Source of the DNA: Pseudomonas rhodesiae
GTDB lineage: Bacteria > Pseudomonadota > Gammaproteobacteria > Pseudomonadales > Pseudomonadaceae
Direction: 5' to 3'
Assembly: GCF_007858255.1 (NCBI RefSeq)
Contig: NZ_VFEU01000001.1
Location: forward strand, 62,001 to 126,000
DNA: 64,000 bases
Part shown: piece by piece, positions 19,201 through 26,922 of the stretch
How positions within the stretch are numbered: the stretch's first letter is position 1
Layout: the number at the start of each line of letters is the position of its first letter
The notes under the pieces: model-generated
The model's input: the letters and a program-made list of their open reading frames with translations, nothing else
Told to the model about the DNA's origin: nothing
Databases searched by the model: none
Made by a program: the position numbers and the translations under genes

Positions 19201-22200
19201 CGACCTGACCGTCACCGACGCTGACAACGCCAGTTCCAGCGCTAATGGCCAGCCGACCGTCACCCTGGTCAACGACATCCCGGTTATCAGCGTCGAAGCC
19301 AACACCCTGACCGAAAACGACGCCAAAGAAGGCACCGTGGCGGGCCGCTTCACTGCGACTGACGAAGAAACTCCAGTCGCTGATCTGAAAGTTACGTTCA
19401 CTGCCGGTACCAACAACGACGGTTACTACGCCCTGTCGGGCACCGACGTGGTCCTGACACAGAAAGGTGCCGACTGGGTTAACGCCGGCAACCAGTTGCC
19501 GAAGATCGACCTGACCGTTACTGACGCTGACAACGCTAGCTCCAGCGCTAACGGCCAGCCGACCGTGACTCTGGTCAACGACATCCCAGTCATCAGCGTC
19601 GAAGCCAACACCCTGACGGAAAACGATGCCAAAGAGGGCACCGTAGCGGGCCGCTTCACTGCGACTGACGAAGAAACCCCGGTTGCTGATCTGAAGGTCA
19701 CCTTCACCGCCGGTACCAACAACGACGGCTACTACGCCCTGTCTGGCACAGACGTGGTTCTGACTCAGAAAGGCGCCGAATGGGTCAACGCCGGCAACCA
19801 GTTGCCGAAAATCGACCTGACCGTCACCGACGCTGACAACGCCAGCTCGACCGCCAATGATCAGCCGACCGTCACCTTGGTTAACGACATCCCGGTTATC
19901 GCCGTCGAAGCCAACACCCTGACCGAAAACGACGCCAAAGAAGGCACCGTGGCGGGGCGCTTCACTGCGACTGACGAAGAAACTCCAGTCGCTGATCTGA
20001 AAATTACGTTCACTGCCGGTACCAACAACGACGGTTACTACGCCCTGTCTGGCACCGACGTGGTTCTGACTCAGAAAGGCGCCGATTGGGTCAACGCTGG
20101 CAACCAGTTGCCGAAGATCGACCTGACCGTCACTGACGCCGATAACGCCAGCTCCAGCGCCAACGGCCAGCCGAGCGTCACCTTGGTTAACGACATCCCG
20201 GTTATTAGCGTCGAAGCGAACACCCTGACCGAAAACGACGCCAAAGAAGGCACCGTGGCCGGCCGCTTTACTGCGACTGACGAAGAAACCCCGGTTGCCG
20301 ATCTGAAGGTCACCTTCACCGCCGGCACCAACAACGACGGCTACTACGCCCTGTCGGGCACCGACGTCGTGCTGACTCAGAAAGGTGCTGATTGGGTCAA
20401 CGCCGGCAACCAGTTGCCGAAAATTGATCTGACCGTCACCGATGCTGACAACGCCAGCTCCAGCGCCAACGGCCAGCCGAGCGTCACTCTGGTCAACGAC
20501 ATCCCAGTTATCGCCGTCGAAGCCAACACCCTGACGGAAAACGATGCCAAAGAAGGCACTGTGGCGGGGCGCTTCACTGCGACCGATGAAGAAACTCCAG
20601 TTGCCGATCTGAAAGTCACTTTCACCGCCGGTACTAACGCCGACGGTTACTACGCGATTTCCGGCACCGACGTAGTGCTGACCCAGAAAGGCGCCGATTG
20701 GGTCAACGCCGGCAATCAACTGCCGAAGATCGACCTGACCGTCACTGACGCCGATAACGCCACCTCCAGCGCCAACGGTCAGCCGACCGTCACCCTGATC
20801 AACGACATCCCGGTCATCACCGTGACCGGCACCACTATCGTTGAGAACACCGCGAAGGTCGGCACCGTCGCTGGTACCTTCACGGCCTCCGACGAAGAAA
20901 CGCCGGTCGCCAATCTGAAGGTTGCCTTCACTGCTGGCACCAACAACGACGGTTACTACACCCTGTCGGGCACCGACGTGGTCCTGACGCAGAAAGGCGC
21001 CGATTGGGTCAACGCCGGCAACCAGTTGCCGAAGATCGACCTGACCGTGACCGACGCTGACAACGCCAGCTCGACCGCCAACGCGCAACCGAGCGTCACC
21101 CTGGTCAACGACGCTCCAGTCATCACCGTGACCGGCACCACTATCGTTGAGAACACCGCGAAGGTCGGCACCGTCGCCGGTACTTTCACTGCCTCCGACG
21201 AAGAAACGCCGGTCGCCAACTTGAAGGTCGCCTTCACTGCCGGCACCAACAACGACGGCTACTACACCCTGTCGGGTACCGACGTAGTGCTGACGCAGAA
21301 AGGCGCCGATTGGGTTAACGCCGGCAACCAGCTGCCGAAGATCGACCTGACCGTGACCGACGCTGACAACGCCAGCTCGACCGCCAATGGTCAGCCGACC
21401 GTCACCTTGGTTAACGACATCCCAGTTATCGCCGTCGAAGCCAACACCCTGACTGAAAACGACGCCAAAGAAGGCACCGTCGCCGGTCGCTTCACCGCAA
21501 CCGATGAAGAAACGCCGGTTGCTGATCTGAAAGTCACCTTCACCGCCGGTACCAACAACGACGGTTACTACACCCTGTCGGGTACCGACGTGGTACTGAC
21601 TCAGAAAGGCGCCGACTGGGTCAACTCCGGCCACCAACTGCCGAAGATCGATCTGACCGTTACCGATGCTGATAACGCCAGTTCGACCGCCAATGGTCAG
21701 CCGAGCGTCACCCTGGTGAACGATGCTCCGGTCATCACCGTGACCGGCACCACTATCGTTGAGAACACCGCGAAGGTCGGCACCGTTGCCGGTACCTTCA
21801 CTGCCTCCGACGAAGAAACGCCGGTCGCCAACTTGAAGGTCGCCTTCACTGCCGGCACCAACAACGACGGCTACTACACCCTGTCGGGTACCGACGTTGT
21901 ACTGACGCAGAAGGGTGCCGATTGGGTCAACTCCGGCCACCAACTGCCGAAGATCGACCTGACCGTTACCGACGCTGATAACGCCAGTTCGACCGCCAAT
22001 GGTCAGCCGAGCGTCACCCTGGTGAACGATGCTCCGGTCATCACCGTGACCGGCACCACTATCGTTGAGAACACCGCTAAAGTCGGCACCGTTGCCGGTA
22101 CCTTCACGGCCTCCGACGAAGAAACGCCGGTCGCCAACCTGAAGGTCGCCTTCACCGCCGGCACCAACAACGACGGTTACTACACCCTGTCCGGCACTAA

Positions 22201-25200
22201 CGTAGTGCTGACGCAGAAAGGCGCCGATTGGGTCAACTCCGGCCACCAGTTGCCGAAAATCGACCTGACCGTCACCGACGCCGACAACGCCACGTCGCAC
22301 AATGACGCGCAGCCGAGCGTCACCCTGGTCAACGACGCTCCGGTCATCACCGTGACCGGCAGCACTATCGTTGAGAACACCGCTAAAGTCGGCACCGTCG
22401 CCGGTACCTTCACGGCCTCCGACGAAGAAACGCCGGTCGCCAACCTGAAGGTCGCCTTCACCGCCGGCACCAACAACGACGGTTACTACACCCTGTCCGG
22501 CACTAACGTAGTGCTGACGCAGAAAGGCGCCGACTGGGTCAACTCCGGCCACCAGCTGCCGAAAATCGACCTGACCGTTACCGACGCTGACAACGCCACG
22601 TCTCACAATGACGCGCAACCTAGCGTCACCCTGGTCAACGACGCTCCGGTCATCACCGTGACCGGCAGCACTATCGTTGAGAACACCGCTAAAGTCGGCA
22701 CCGTCGCCGGTACCTTCACGGCCTCCGACGAAGAAACGCCGGTCGCCAACCTGAAGGTCGCCTTCACTGCCGGCACCAACAACGACGGTTACTACACCCT
22801 GTCCGGCACTAACGTAGTGCTGACGCAGAAAGGCGCCGATTGGGTCAACACCGGCCACCAACTGCCGAAGATCGACCTGACCGTTACCGACGCTGATAAC
22901 GCCAGCTCGACCGCTAATGGCCAGCCGAGCGTGACCCTGGTCGATGACGCCCCGACCGCCACCGACGGTTTCATCCAGAGCAACGAAGACACCTCGGTCG
23001 AACTGACCTGGGCGACCTTCGGCGTCAAGGATGAGGACTCCACGAACCCGAAAGTGGTGTTCACCAGCCTCCCTGCCGGTTCCATCGAGTACAACGTCAA
23101 CGGTACGTGGGTCAAACTGACCGTGGCCGATCTGAAGACCGATACCTCGGCGGGCAAGGCGTTCAGCCAGGCTGACTTCGATAGTCACAACGTACGTTAC
23201 ACCCCGGCAGCCAACGAATCAGGCGACAACAGCTTCGGCAGCACCGGTGTGGGTAACATGCAAAGCGATTACACCCAACTGAAGTTTCAGGCGACCGACG
23301 GCAACTCCTACAGCGACACCAAAACCATCACGGTGGATATCCACCCGGTGACGGACGTTCCTGTTGTGACGGTCGGTGCATTCAGCGCTGTGCCGACTGG
23401 CCTGACCATTCAGACTTGGAGCGGCGGTAACCTGCGCACTGACTTGGGGACCAACGGTAACGGTGTGGTCAACTCCAGCGATCTGATCAAAGTGATCGAC
23501 GCCAAGACCGCTGCCAGCGCCGTCTCCACGGGTGTGACCAGCGACGTCAGCAACACCAATGTGGCGGACGGCACCGCGACTAAGGTCTCCGGCCTGATCT
23601 ATCTGGAAGCGGGTAAGAGCTACACCTTCACCGGTACGGCCGACGACAGCCTGGCAATCACCGTGGGCGGCAAGCTGGTCGCGACCGAAACCTGGAGCAA
23701 GGGCAGCGCGATCACCGGAACGGCCTACACGCCGAGTGAGTCGGGCTATTACACCCTCGATATCTACCACTACAACCAGGCCGGCGCGGGCAACTACGAC
23801 GTCAATGTGTCGATCAACAATGGCCCGTCGATGTCGCTGGGCAACAGCGGCGTGCAGACCTACACCAGCGTGGACGCCTTGAAAGCGGCCGGCGCGGTGC
23901 TGGGCGACAGCCATGTGGTCAATGGCGAAGGCTATTACACCGGCTATGTCTACAACCATGGGTTGGAAGACACCGCCATCAAGGTGGCACCGATCACTAC
24001 CACGTTTGTCGACAACGATGGCTCGGAAACCCACAAGGTGGAAATCAGCGGCCTGCCCAAAGGCACCGTGATTACCGACACTAGCACTGGCGCCAGCTAT
24101 ACCTCGACGGGTGCCAGCGCGCTCTATGATGTCAGCACCTGGAACCTGAAGACCCTGACGGTTACGCCGTTCAAGGATTCGACCGCCAGCTTCGATATCA
24201 CCGTAAAAGCGACGGCCAAAGAGTCGAGCACCGGTGTGGAAGCGGTGACCACCGGCAAAGTGAGCATCGTGGTCACTGCGGTCAACGACGCGCCGACCCT
24301 GGACCTCAGCATCGCCGACGGTTCTGTCGCCACGGGCTTCAGCGCCTCGTACACCGAGCGCGGCACCAATGGTGTTGCGATTACCGGCAATGTGGCCATC
24401 AGTGACGTCGACAGCAGCCAGATGCAAAGCGCGACCATCACCCTGAAAAACGCCAGTTCGGGTGATGTGCTCAGCTCCAACCTGGTGGCGGTGGGCGGTA
24501 CCTACAAAGGTGTCACCGTGACCAGCGTCGGCACGGACGTCAGCGGCAAGATCGTACTGACCCTGTCGGGCGTGGCTGATGTCGCGACCTACAAGGCGCT
24601 GCTTGAGTCGTTCCAGTACTCCAACACCGGCAAATACCCGTCCCTTGGTGATCGCACCATCGACATTTCGGTGATGGACAACGAAGGCAGCAACAGCCTG
24701 AGTTCGTCGGTGGCAACGACCACCATCACGGTCAAGCCTCAGGTCTACACCCCGGTCACTGAAGGCGGTGCGGCGGCGGATACCATCGACCTGGGCTCCA
24801 GCTCGGCCAACAACATCGTGGTCGGCGACAAGGGCGGCATCACCACGCCGGGCAGCAACTACAACATCGCGTTTATCGTTGACACCTCGGGCAGTATCGG
24901 GTCGAGCGCGATGACGTCGATCAAAACCCAGCTTTCCGGCATTTTCGATACCTTGATCGCGAACGCGAAGATGACAGGGTCGGGCGTGGTGAAAGTATTG
25001 TTGGTCGACTTCGATACCAAGGTTGAATCGCAGGTATCGGTCAACCTGGCCGACCAGGCTGCCGCCAAGGCTGCCCTGCAGGCGGTATTGAACAACATGG
25101 CGTCCAACCCAAGCGATGTAACCAACTACCAGGATGCCTTTAACGCGGCTACCAACTGGTTCAAGAGCAGCGACGCCACCAGCAACGCTGGTGCAAAAAA

Positions 25201-26413
25201 CCTGACGTATTTCATTACCGACGGTGAGCCGAACGTCTACAACGCGACGTACGACAACATTAGCCTGGGGTATACCAGCTCCTGGTGGGGCTCCAACGTG
25301 ACCTTCGATAGCAAGGTCAACGGCTCCACCTACACCCTGGGTCAAAGTACTCCGGTCACCGCTACGATCTACGGTCAGACACAGGTCATCGTCGACAAGG
25401 ACGGTAAGGTGTACTCGTACAACTCGTCCGGCACCAAGACCTTTGAAGGCTATGTCGTGTCCGATGGCCACGGTGGTTTCAACGTGGCGGGGGCTGCCAG
25501 CAGTTCGGGCTGGACCGATTATGCGTTGGAATACGCCAAAGACGCTTACACGGCGCTGACGACTTCCGTCGCGGGCGGGGTCGAGGTACAAGCCATTGGT
25601 CTGGGCAATAACGTCGATAAAGACATGCTCCAGAAGTACTTCGATACCGACAAGACGGTCAGCACCATCGATACCGCGAAACTGGCGGATACCATTACCG
25701 GCCACACGGCCGATACCGGTGCCGACAGCGTTTCCGGCGGTTCGGGCAACGACATCATCTTCGGTGACCTGATCAGCTACAACGGTCAGGAAGGCAGTGC
25801 CGCACTCAAGGCCTTCGCCGCCGAGAAGCTGTCCACTACCGTCGACCACATCGATGACCGCACCTTGCATCAGTACATCACTGAGCATGTGCAAGACATC
25901 GGTGCCTTGGCCAGCGCGTCGAACATCTACGGTACCAAGGACGGCGGCGACACCCTGATCGGCAATGCCGGCAATGACATCCTGTTCGGCCAGGGCGGCA
26001 ACGACACCCTCTCCGGCGGTGCCGGTAACGACATCCTGGTGGGCGGCAAGGGTAACGACATCCTCACCGGCGGCGCGGGTGCCGATACCTTCGTCTGGCT
26101 CAAAGGCGACACCAACACCAACGGCGGCTTCGATCGCATCACTGACTTCAAGCACAGCGAAGGCGACAAGCTGGACCTGTCCGATTTGCTGCAAGGCAAT
26201 AACGACAACAACTTGTCCAAGTACCTGCAGCTGACCACCGACGCGTCGGGCAACTCGACGCTGAGCGTCAGCAGCACCGGCTCGTTCACCGCGTCGGGTG
26301 GCGGCACGGCAGATGTCACCATCAAGGTCGATGGCGCCAACTGGGGGGCTGGCAGCTCCGCGATCAACAACCTGATCGCCGGTGGCGACCTGACCGTCAA
26401 GCACCACGACTGA
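13274..26413 (+). CDS. lapA: Giant repetitive cell-surface adhesin LapA
   Basis: A 4379-residue biofilm adhesin exported by LapEBC. Residues 1 to about 105 form the retention module (VAVVKSIVGQVFAVSPEG, VEGDRLFAGEQI). TAAG at 106-109 contains the di-alanine expected to be cut by LapG (A107/A108). Two Ig/Calx-beta-like domains (about 165-365) and a tandem-95/VCBS-like domain (to about 472) follow. Residues 473-3226 are 27 tandem repeats of exactly 102 residues. The C-terminal third holds a cadherin-like segment, a PA14-like module (about 3373-3520) and further Ig-like domains. It ends with a von Willebrand A domain whose MIDAS motif DTSGS starts at 3870, about five RTX nonapeptides (GGXGNDXLX type, about 4220-4265), and a type I secretion signal. 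The frame is unbroken despite the repeats. Adjacent lapD and lapG distinguish it from the second adhesin MapA. The ATG has a GGAGAG site 7 bases upstream. Confidence 0.97.
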   Translation: MSSVAVVKSIVGQVFAVSPEGIRRLLVEGDRLFAGEQIDTGPAGAVSLELADGRVIDLGRDTQWSANAPDSTTDLSAATAQAAPSVAELQQAIAAGADPTQDLEATAAGPTAAGADGAVGGGHSFVVLEATAGVVDPTIGYPTNGLNAADAVANALTGADNNGVDPRNVTITLTATPTITEAGGVVVYTVFITQAPTSDLTVTLSNGLSVVVPAGQTSGALNVTFAGNDTPYLDASSISATITGTSGGGNLIITTDPTPAVTQINDTIDTTTVTLTATASVDEGGKIVYTATVTNAAQTDVVIKLSNDQTITIEAGKTTGTVSVDTPANLADGKDLTVSATITSATGGNYENLAINPAPATSTVVAVDDPSVLVADTNTIVEDNVATGNVLSNDSDIDNVLSVATFNVGGTTFAAGQTAVIAGVGSITIGTDGAYTFTPVKDYSGEVPQIGYTTNTGSSSTLTVTITPVNDAPVIEVSANTLVENTAVAGTVAGTFAASDAETPTQALDVKFTAGTNADGYYAISGTDVVLTQKGADWVNAGNQLPKIDLTVTDADNVSSTANGQPSVTLVNDVPVISVEANTLTENDAKEGTVAGRFTATDEETPVADLKVTFTAGTNNDGYYAISGTDVVLTQKGADWVNAGNQLPKIDLTVTDADNVSSTANGQPTVTLVNDVPVISVEANTLTENDAKEGTVAGRFTATDEETPVADLKVTFTAGTNNDGYYALSGTDVVLTQKGADWVNAGNQLPKIDLTVTDADNASSTANGQPTVTLVNDIPVISVEANTLTENDAKEGTVAGRFTATDEETPVADLKVTFTAGTNADGYYAISGTDVVLTQKGADWVNAGNQLPKIDLTVTDADNASSTASGQPTVTLVNDIPVISVEANTLTENDAKEGTVAGRFTATDEETPVADLKVTFTAGTNADGYYALSGTDVVLTQKGADWVNAGNQLPKIDLTVTDADNASSSATGQPSVTLVNDIPVISVEANTLTENDAKEGTVAGRFTATDEETPVADLKVTFTAGTNTDGYYALSGTDVVLTQKGADWVNAGNQLPKIDLTVTDADNASSSANGQPTVTLVNDIPVIAVEANTLTENDAKEGTVAGRFTATDEETPVADLKVTFTAGTNTDGYYALSGTDVVLTQKGADWVNAGNQLPKIDLTVTDADNASSTANGQPSVTLVNDIPVIAVEANTLTENDAKEGTVAGRFTATDEETPVADLKVTFTAGTNADGYYAISGTDVVLTQKGADWVNAGNQLPKIDLTVTDADNASSSATGQPTVTLVNDIPVISVEANTLTENDAKEGTVAGRFTATDEETPVADLKVTFTAGTNNDGYYALSGTDVVLTQKGADWVNAGNQLPKIDLTVTDADNASSTANGQPTVTLVNDIPVIAVEANTLTENDAKEGTVAGRFTATDEETPVADLKVTFTAGTNADGYYAISGTDVVLTQKGADWVNAGNQLPKIDLTVTDADNASSTANGQPTVTLVNDIPVIAVEANTLTENDAKEGTVAGRFTATDEETPVADLKVTFTAGTNADGYYAISGTDVVLTQKGADWVNAGNQLPKIDLTVTDADNASSSANGQPSVTLVNDIPVISVEANTLTENDAKEGTVAGRFTATDEETPVADLKVTFTAGTNTDGYYALSGTDVVLTQKGADWVNAGNQLPKIDLTVTDADNASSSATGQPSVTLVNDIPVIAVEANTLTENDAKEGTVAGRFTATDEETPVADLKVTFTSGTNTDGYYALSGTDVVLTQKGADWVNAGNQLPKIDLTVTDADNASSTANGQPTVTLVNDIPVIAVEANTLTENDAKEGTVAGRFTATDEETPVADLKVTFTAGTNADGYYAISGTDVVLTQKGADWVNAGNQLPKIDLTVTDADNASSTANGQPTVTLVNDIPVIAVEANTLTENDAKEGTVAGRFTATDEETPVADLKVTFTAGTNADGYYALSGTDVVLTQKGADWVNAGNQLPKIDLTVTDADNASSSANGQPTVTLVNDIPVISVEANTLTENDAKEGTVAGRFTATDEETPVADLKVTFTAGTNNDGYYALSGTDVVLTQKGADWVNAGNQLPKIDLTVTDADNASSSANGQPTVTLVNDIPVISVEANTLTENDAKEGTVAGRFTATDEETPVADLKVTFTAGTNNDGYYALSGTDVVLTQKGAEWVNAGNQLPKIDLTVTDADNASSTANDQPTVTLVNDIPVIAVEANTLTENDAKEGTVAGRFTATDEETPVADLKITFTAGTNNDGYYALSGTDVVLTQKGADWVNAGNQLPKIDLTVTDADNASSSANGQPSVTLVNDIPVISVEANTLTENDAKEGTVAGRFTATDEETPVADLKVTFTAGTNNDGYYALSGTDVVLTQKGADWVNAGNQLPKIDLTVTDADNASSSANGQPSVTLVNDIPVIAVEANTLTENDAKEGTVAGRFTATDEETPVADLKVTFTAGTNADGYYAISGTDVVLTQKGADWVNAGNQLPKIDLTVTDADNATSSANGQPTVTLINDIPVITVTGTTIVENTAKVGTVAGTFTASDEETPVANLKVAFTAGTNNDGYYTLSGTDVVLTQKGADWVNAGNQLPKIDLTVTDADNASSTANAQPSVTLVNDAPVITVTGTTIVENTAKVGTVAGTFTASDEETPVANLKVAFTAGTNNDGYYTLSGTDVVLTQKGADWVNAGNQLPKIDLTVTDADNASSTANGQPTVTLVNDIPVIAVEANTLTENDAKEGTVAGRFTATDEETPVADLKVTFTAGTNNDGYYTLSGTDVVLTQKGADWVNSGHQLPKIDLTVTDADNASSTANGQPSVTLVNDAPVITVTGTTIVENTAKVGTVAGTFTASDEETPVANLKVAFTAGTNNDGYYTLSGTDVVLTQKGADWVNSGHQLPKIDLTVTDADNASSTANGQPSVTLVNDAPVITVTGTTIVENTAKVGTVAGTFTASDEETPVANLKVAFTAGTNNDGYYTLSGTNVVLTQKGADWVNSGHQLPKIDLTVTDADNATSHNDAQPSVTLVNDAPVITVTGSTIVENTAKVGTVAGTFTASDEETPVANLKVAFTAGTNNDGYYTLSGTNVVLTQKGADWVNSGHQLPKIDLTVTDADNATSHNDAQPSVTLVNDAPVITVTGSTIVENTAKVGTVAGTFTASDEETPVANLKVAFTAGTNNDGYYTLSGTNVVLTQKGADWVNTGHQLPKIDLTVTDADNASSTANGQPSVTLVDDAPTATDGFIQSNEDTSVELTWATFGVKDEDSTNPKVVFTSLPAGSIEYNVNGTWVKLTVADLKTDTSAGKAFSQADFDSHNVRYTPAANESGDNSFGSTGVGNMQSDYTQLKFQATDGNSYSDTKTITVDIHPVTDVPVVTVGAFSAVPTGLTIQTWSGGNLRTDLGTNGNGVVNSSDLIKVIDAKTAASAVSTGVTSDVSNTNVADGTATKVSGLIYLEAGKSYTFTGTADDSLAITVGGKLVATETWSKGSAITGTAYTPSESGYYTLDIYHYNQAGAGNYDVNVSINNGPSMSLGNSGVQTYTSVDALKAAGAVLGDSHVVNGEGYYTGYVYNHGLEDTAIKVAPITTTFVDNDGSETHKVEISGLPKGTVITDTSTGASYTSTGASALYDVSTWNLKTLTVTPFKDSTASFDITVKATAKESSTGVEAVTTGKVSIVVTAVNDAPTLDLSIADGSVATGFSASYTERGTNGVAITGNVAISDVDSSQMQSATITLKNASSGDVLSSNLVAVGGTYKGVTVTSVGTDVSGKIVLTLSGVADVATYKALLESFQYSNTGKYPSLGDRTIDISVMDNEGSNSLSSSVATTTITVKPQVYTPVTEGGAAADTIDLGSSSANNIVVGDKGGITTPGSNYNIAFIVDTSGSIGSSAMTSIKTQLSGIFDTLIANAKMTGSGVVKVLLVDFDTKVESQVSVNLADQAAAKAALQAVLNNMASNPSDVTNYQDAFNAATNWFKSSDATSNAGAKNLTYFITDGEPNVYNATYDNISLGYTSSWWGSNVTFDSKVNGSTYTLGQSTPVTATIYGQTQVIVDKDGKVYSYNSSGTKTFEGYVVSDGHGGFNVAGAASSSGWTDYALEYAKDAYTALTTSVAGGVEVQAIGLGNNVDKDMLQKYFDTDKTVSTIDTAKLADTITGHTADTGADSVSGGSGNDIIFGDLISYNGQEGSAALKAFAAEKLSTTVDHIDDRTLHQYITEHVQDIGALASASNIYGTKDGGDTLIGNAGNDILFGQGGNDTLSGGAGNDILVGGKGNDILTGGAGADTFVWLKGDTNTNGGFDRITDFKHSEGDKLDLSDLLQGNNDNNLSKYLQLTTDASGNSTLSVSSTGSFTASGGGTADVTIKVDGANWGAGSSAINNLIAGGDLTVKHHD
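14690..22951 (+). repeat. Tandem array of 27 repeats of 306 bases inside lapA
   Basis: The unit begins at the proline codon of the (D)xPVI motif. Unit starts checked by hand at 14690, 14996, 17444, 20810, 21116, 21422, 21728, 22034, 22340 and 22646 are all multiples of 306 apart, with no insertions or deletions. Unit 1 is divergent. Units 2-20 and 23 are type A (VEANTLTENDAKEGTVAGRF). Units 21, 22 and 24-27 are type B (VTGTTIVENTAKVGTVAGTF). Within type A the protein is nearly constant while synonymous codons vary in mosaic fashion. Confidence 0.97.
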
Positions 26414-26420
26414 TCCCCCG

Positions 26421-26450
26421 GCAGCGCCAATCTTTCGGGATTGGCGCTGC
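26421..26450 (+). terminator. Hairpin after lapA
   Basis: GCAGCGCCAATC, loop TTTCGG, then GATTGGCGCTGC form a strong stem 8 bases after the lapA stop codon. There is no T tract, so it may act as an mRNA-stabilising or Rho-assisted end rather than a classical terminator. Confidence 0.55.
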
Positions 26451-26536
26451 GTGGGCATCAGCGTCGGGCAAATGTGTGTAATCTCTGCAGAGGCCGTGCG
26501 CGGCACCTGCAGGGATTTTTTATTGGGAGAACGTTG

Positions 26537-26875
26537 ATGTTCTACGTGCAACGCGATCAAAACAACGCTTTGATCCGTGTCGAGGCGCAGGCCTATGCCG
26601 AGGCCACCGAGACGCTACCGGCCGACCATCATGAGATACAGGCGTGGTTTGCCGACGATGTGGTCGACAACAGCCTCAAGCAGCTCAAGCAAAGTGACTT
26701 TGAGATGATTCGGGTGCTGGACGACTTGATCCAGGTGTTGATCACCAAGAACGTCATGAGCATCACGGACTTGCCGCCCGCCGCGCAGGCCAAGTTCCTC
26801 GAACGTACCCAGGCCCGGGCAGCATTGGGCGGGTTGAGCGAGCTGATCAATGACGATGAAACCGGCTTGATCTGA
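26537..26875 (+). CDS. Conserved small protein of the lap locus (112 aa)
   Basis: A 112-residue soluble protein with no signal peptide. The ATG at 26537 has GGGAGA about 8 bases upstream; a longer frame from 26441 lacks support. The sequence is acidic, begins MFYVQRDQNNALIRVEAQAY, has a central helical stretch QLKQSDFEMIRVLDDLIQVLI, and ends in ELINDDETGLI. Relatives in Pseudomonas are often labelled as tryptophan synthase beta-like, but nothing here resembles that enzyme and the label should not be trusted. It lies 123 bases after lapA on the same strand and is convergent with lapD. Its position in the lap locus suggests, but does not show, a part in adhesin biology. Confidence 0.75.
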   Translation: MFYVQRDQNNALIRVEAQAYAEATETLPADHHEIQAWFADDVVDNSLKQLKQSDFEMIRVLDDLIQVLITKNVMSITDLPPAAQAKFLERTQARAALGGLSELINDDETGLI

Positions 26876-26883
26876 GCCGCGCA

Positions 26884-26912
26884 CCTCCTTCACGGCGTGG
26901 CCGTCAAGGAGG
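26884..26912. terminator. Hairpin between the 112-aa gene and lapD
   Basis: CCTCCTT, CACGGC, loop, GCCGTC and AAGGAGG form a near-perfect inverted repeat between two converging genes. No T tract follows on either side. Confidence 0.5.
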
Positions 26913-26922
26913 CTTCGACGGT

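Noticed and set aside
14690..22951. Regular repeats that might be taken for CRISPR or satellite DNA
   Set aside because: The period is 306 bases, in frame, without spacers, and lies inside one coding sequence with clear protein-level conservation.
13166..23188. An uninterrupted antisense frame of 3340 codons opposite lapA
   Set aside because: Its codons are in register with lapA codons, so stops would need sense TTA, CTA or TCA, which are rare in this GC-rich coding bias. The 306-base period is a multiple of three, so one open unit makes all units open. It is a composition shadow.
23219..26560. A second antisense frame of 1113 codons opposite the end of lapA
   Set aside because: Same register and cause. 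It is separated from the first only by a single TCA serine codon in lapA at 23219-23221, which reads as a stop on the other strand.
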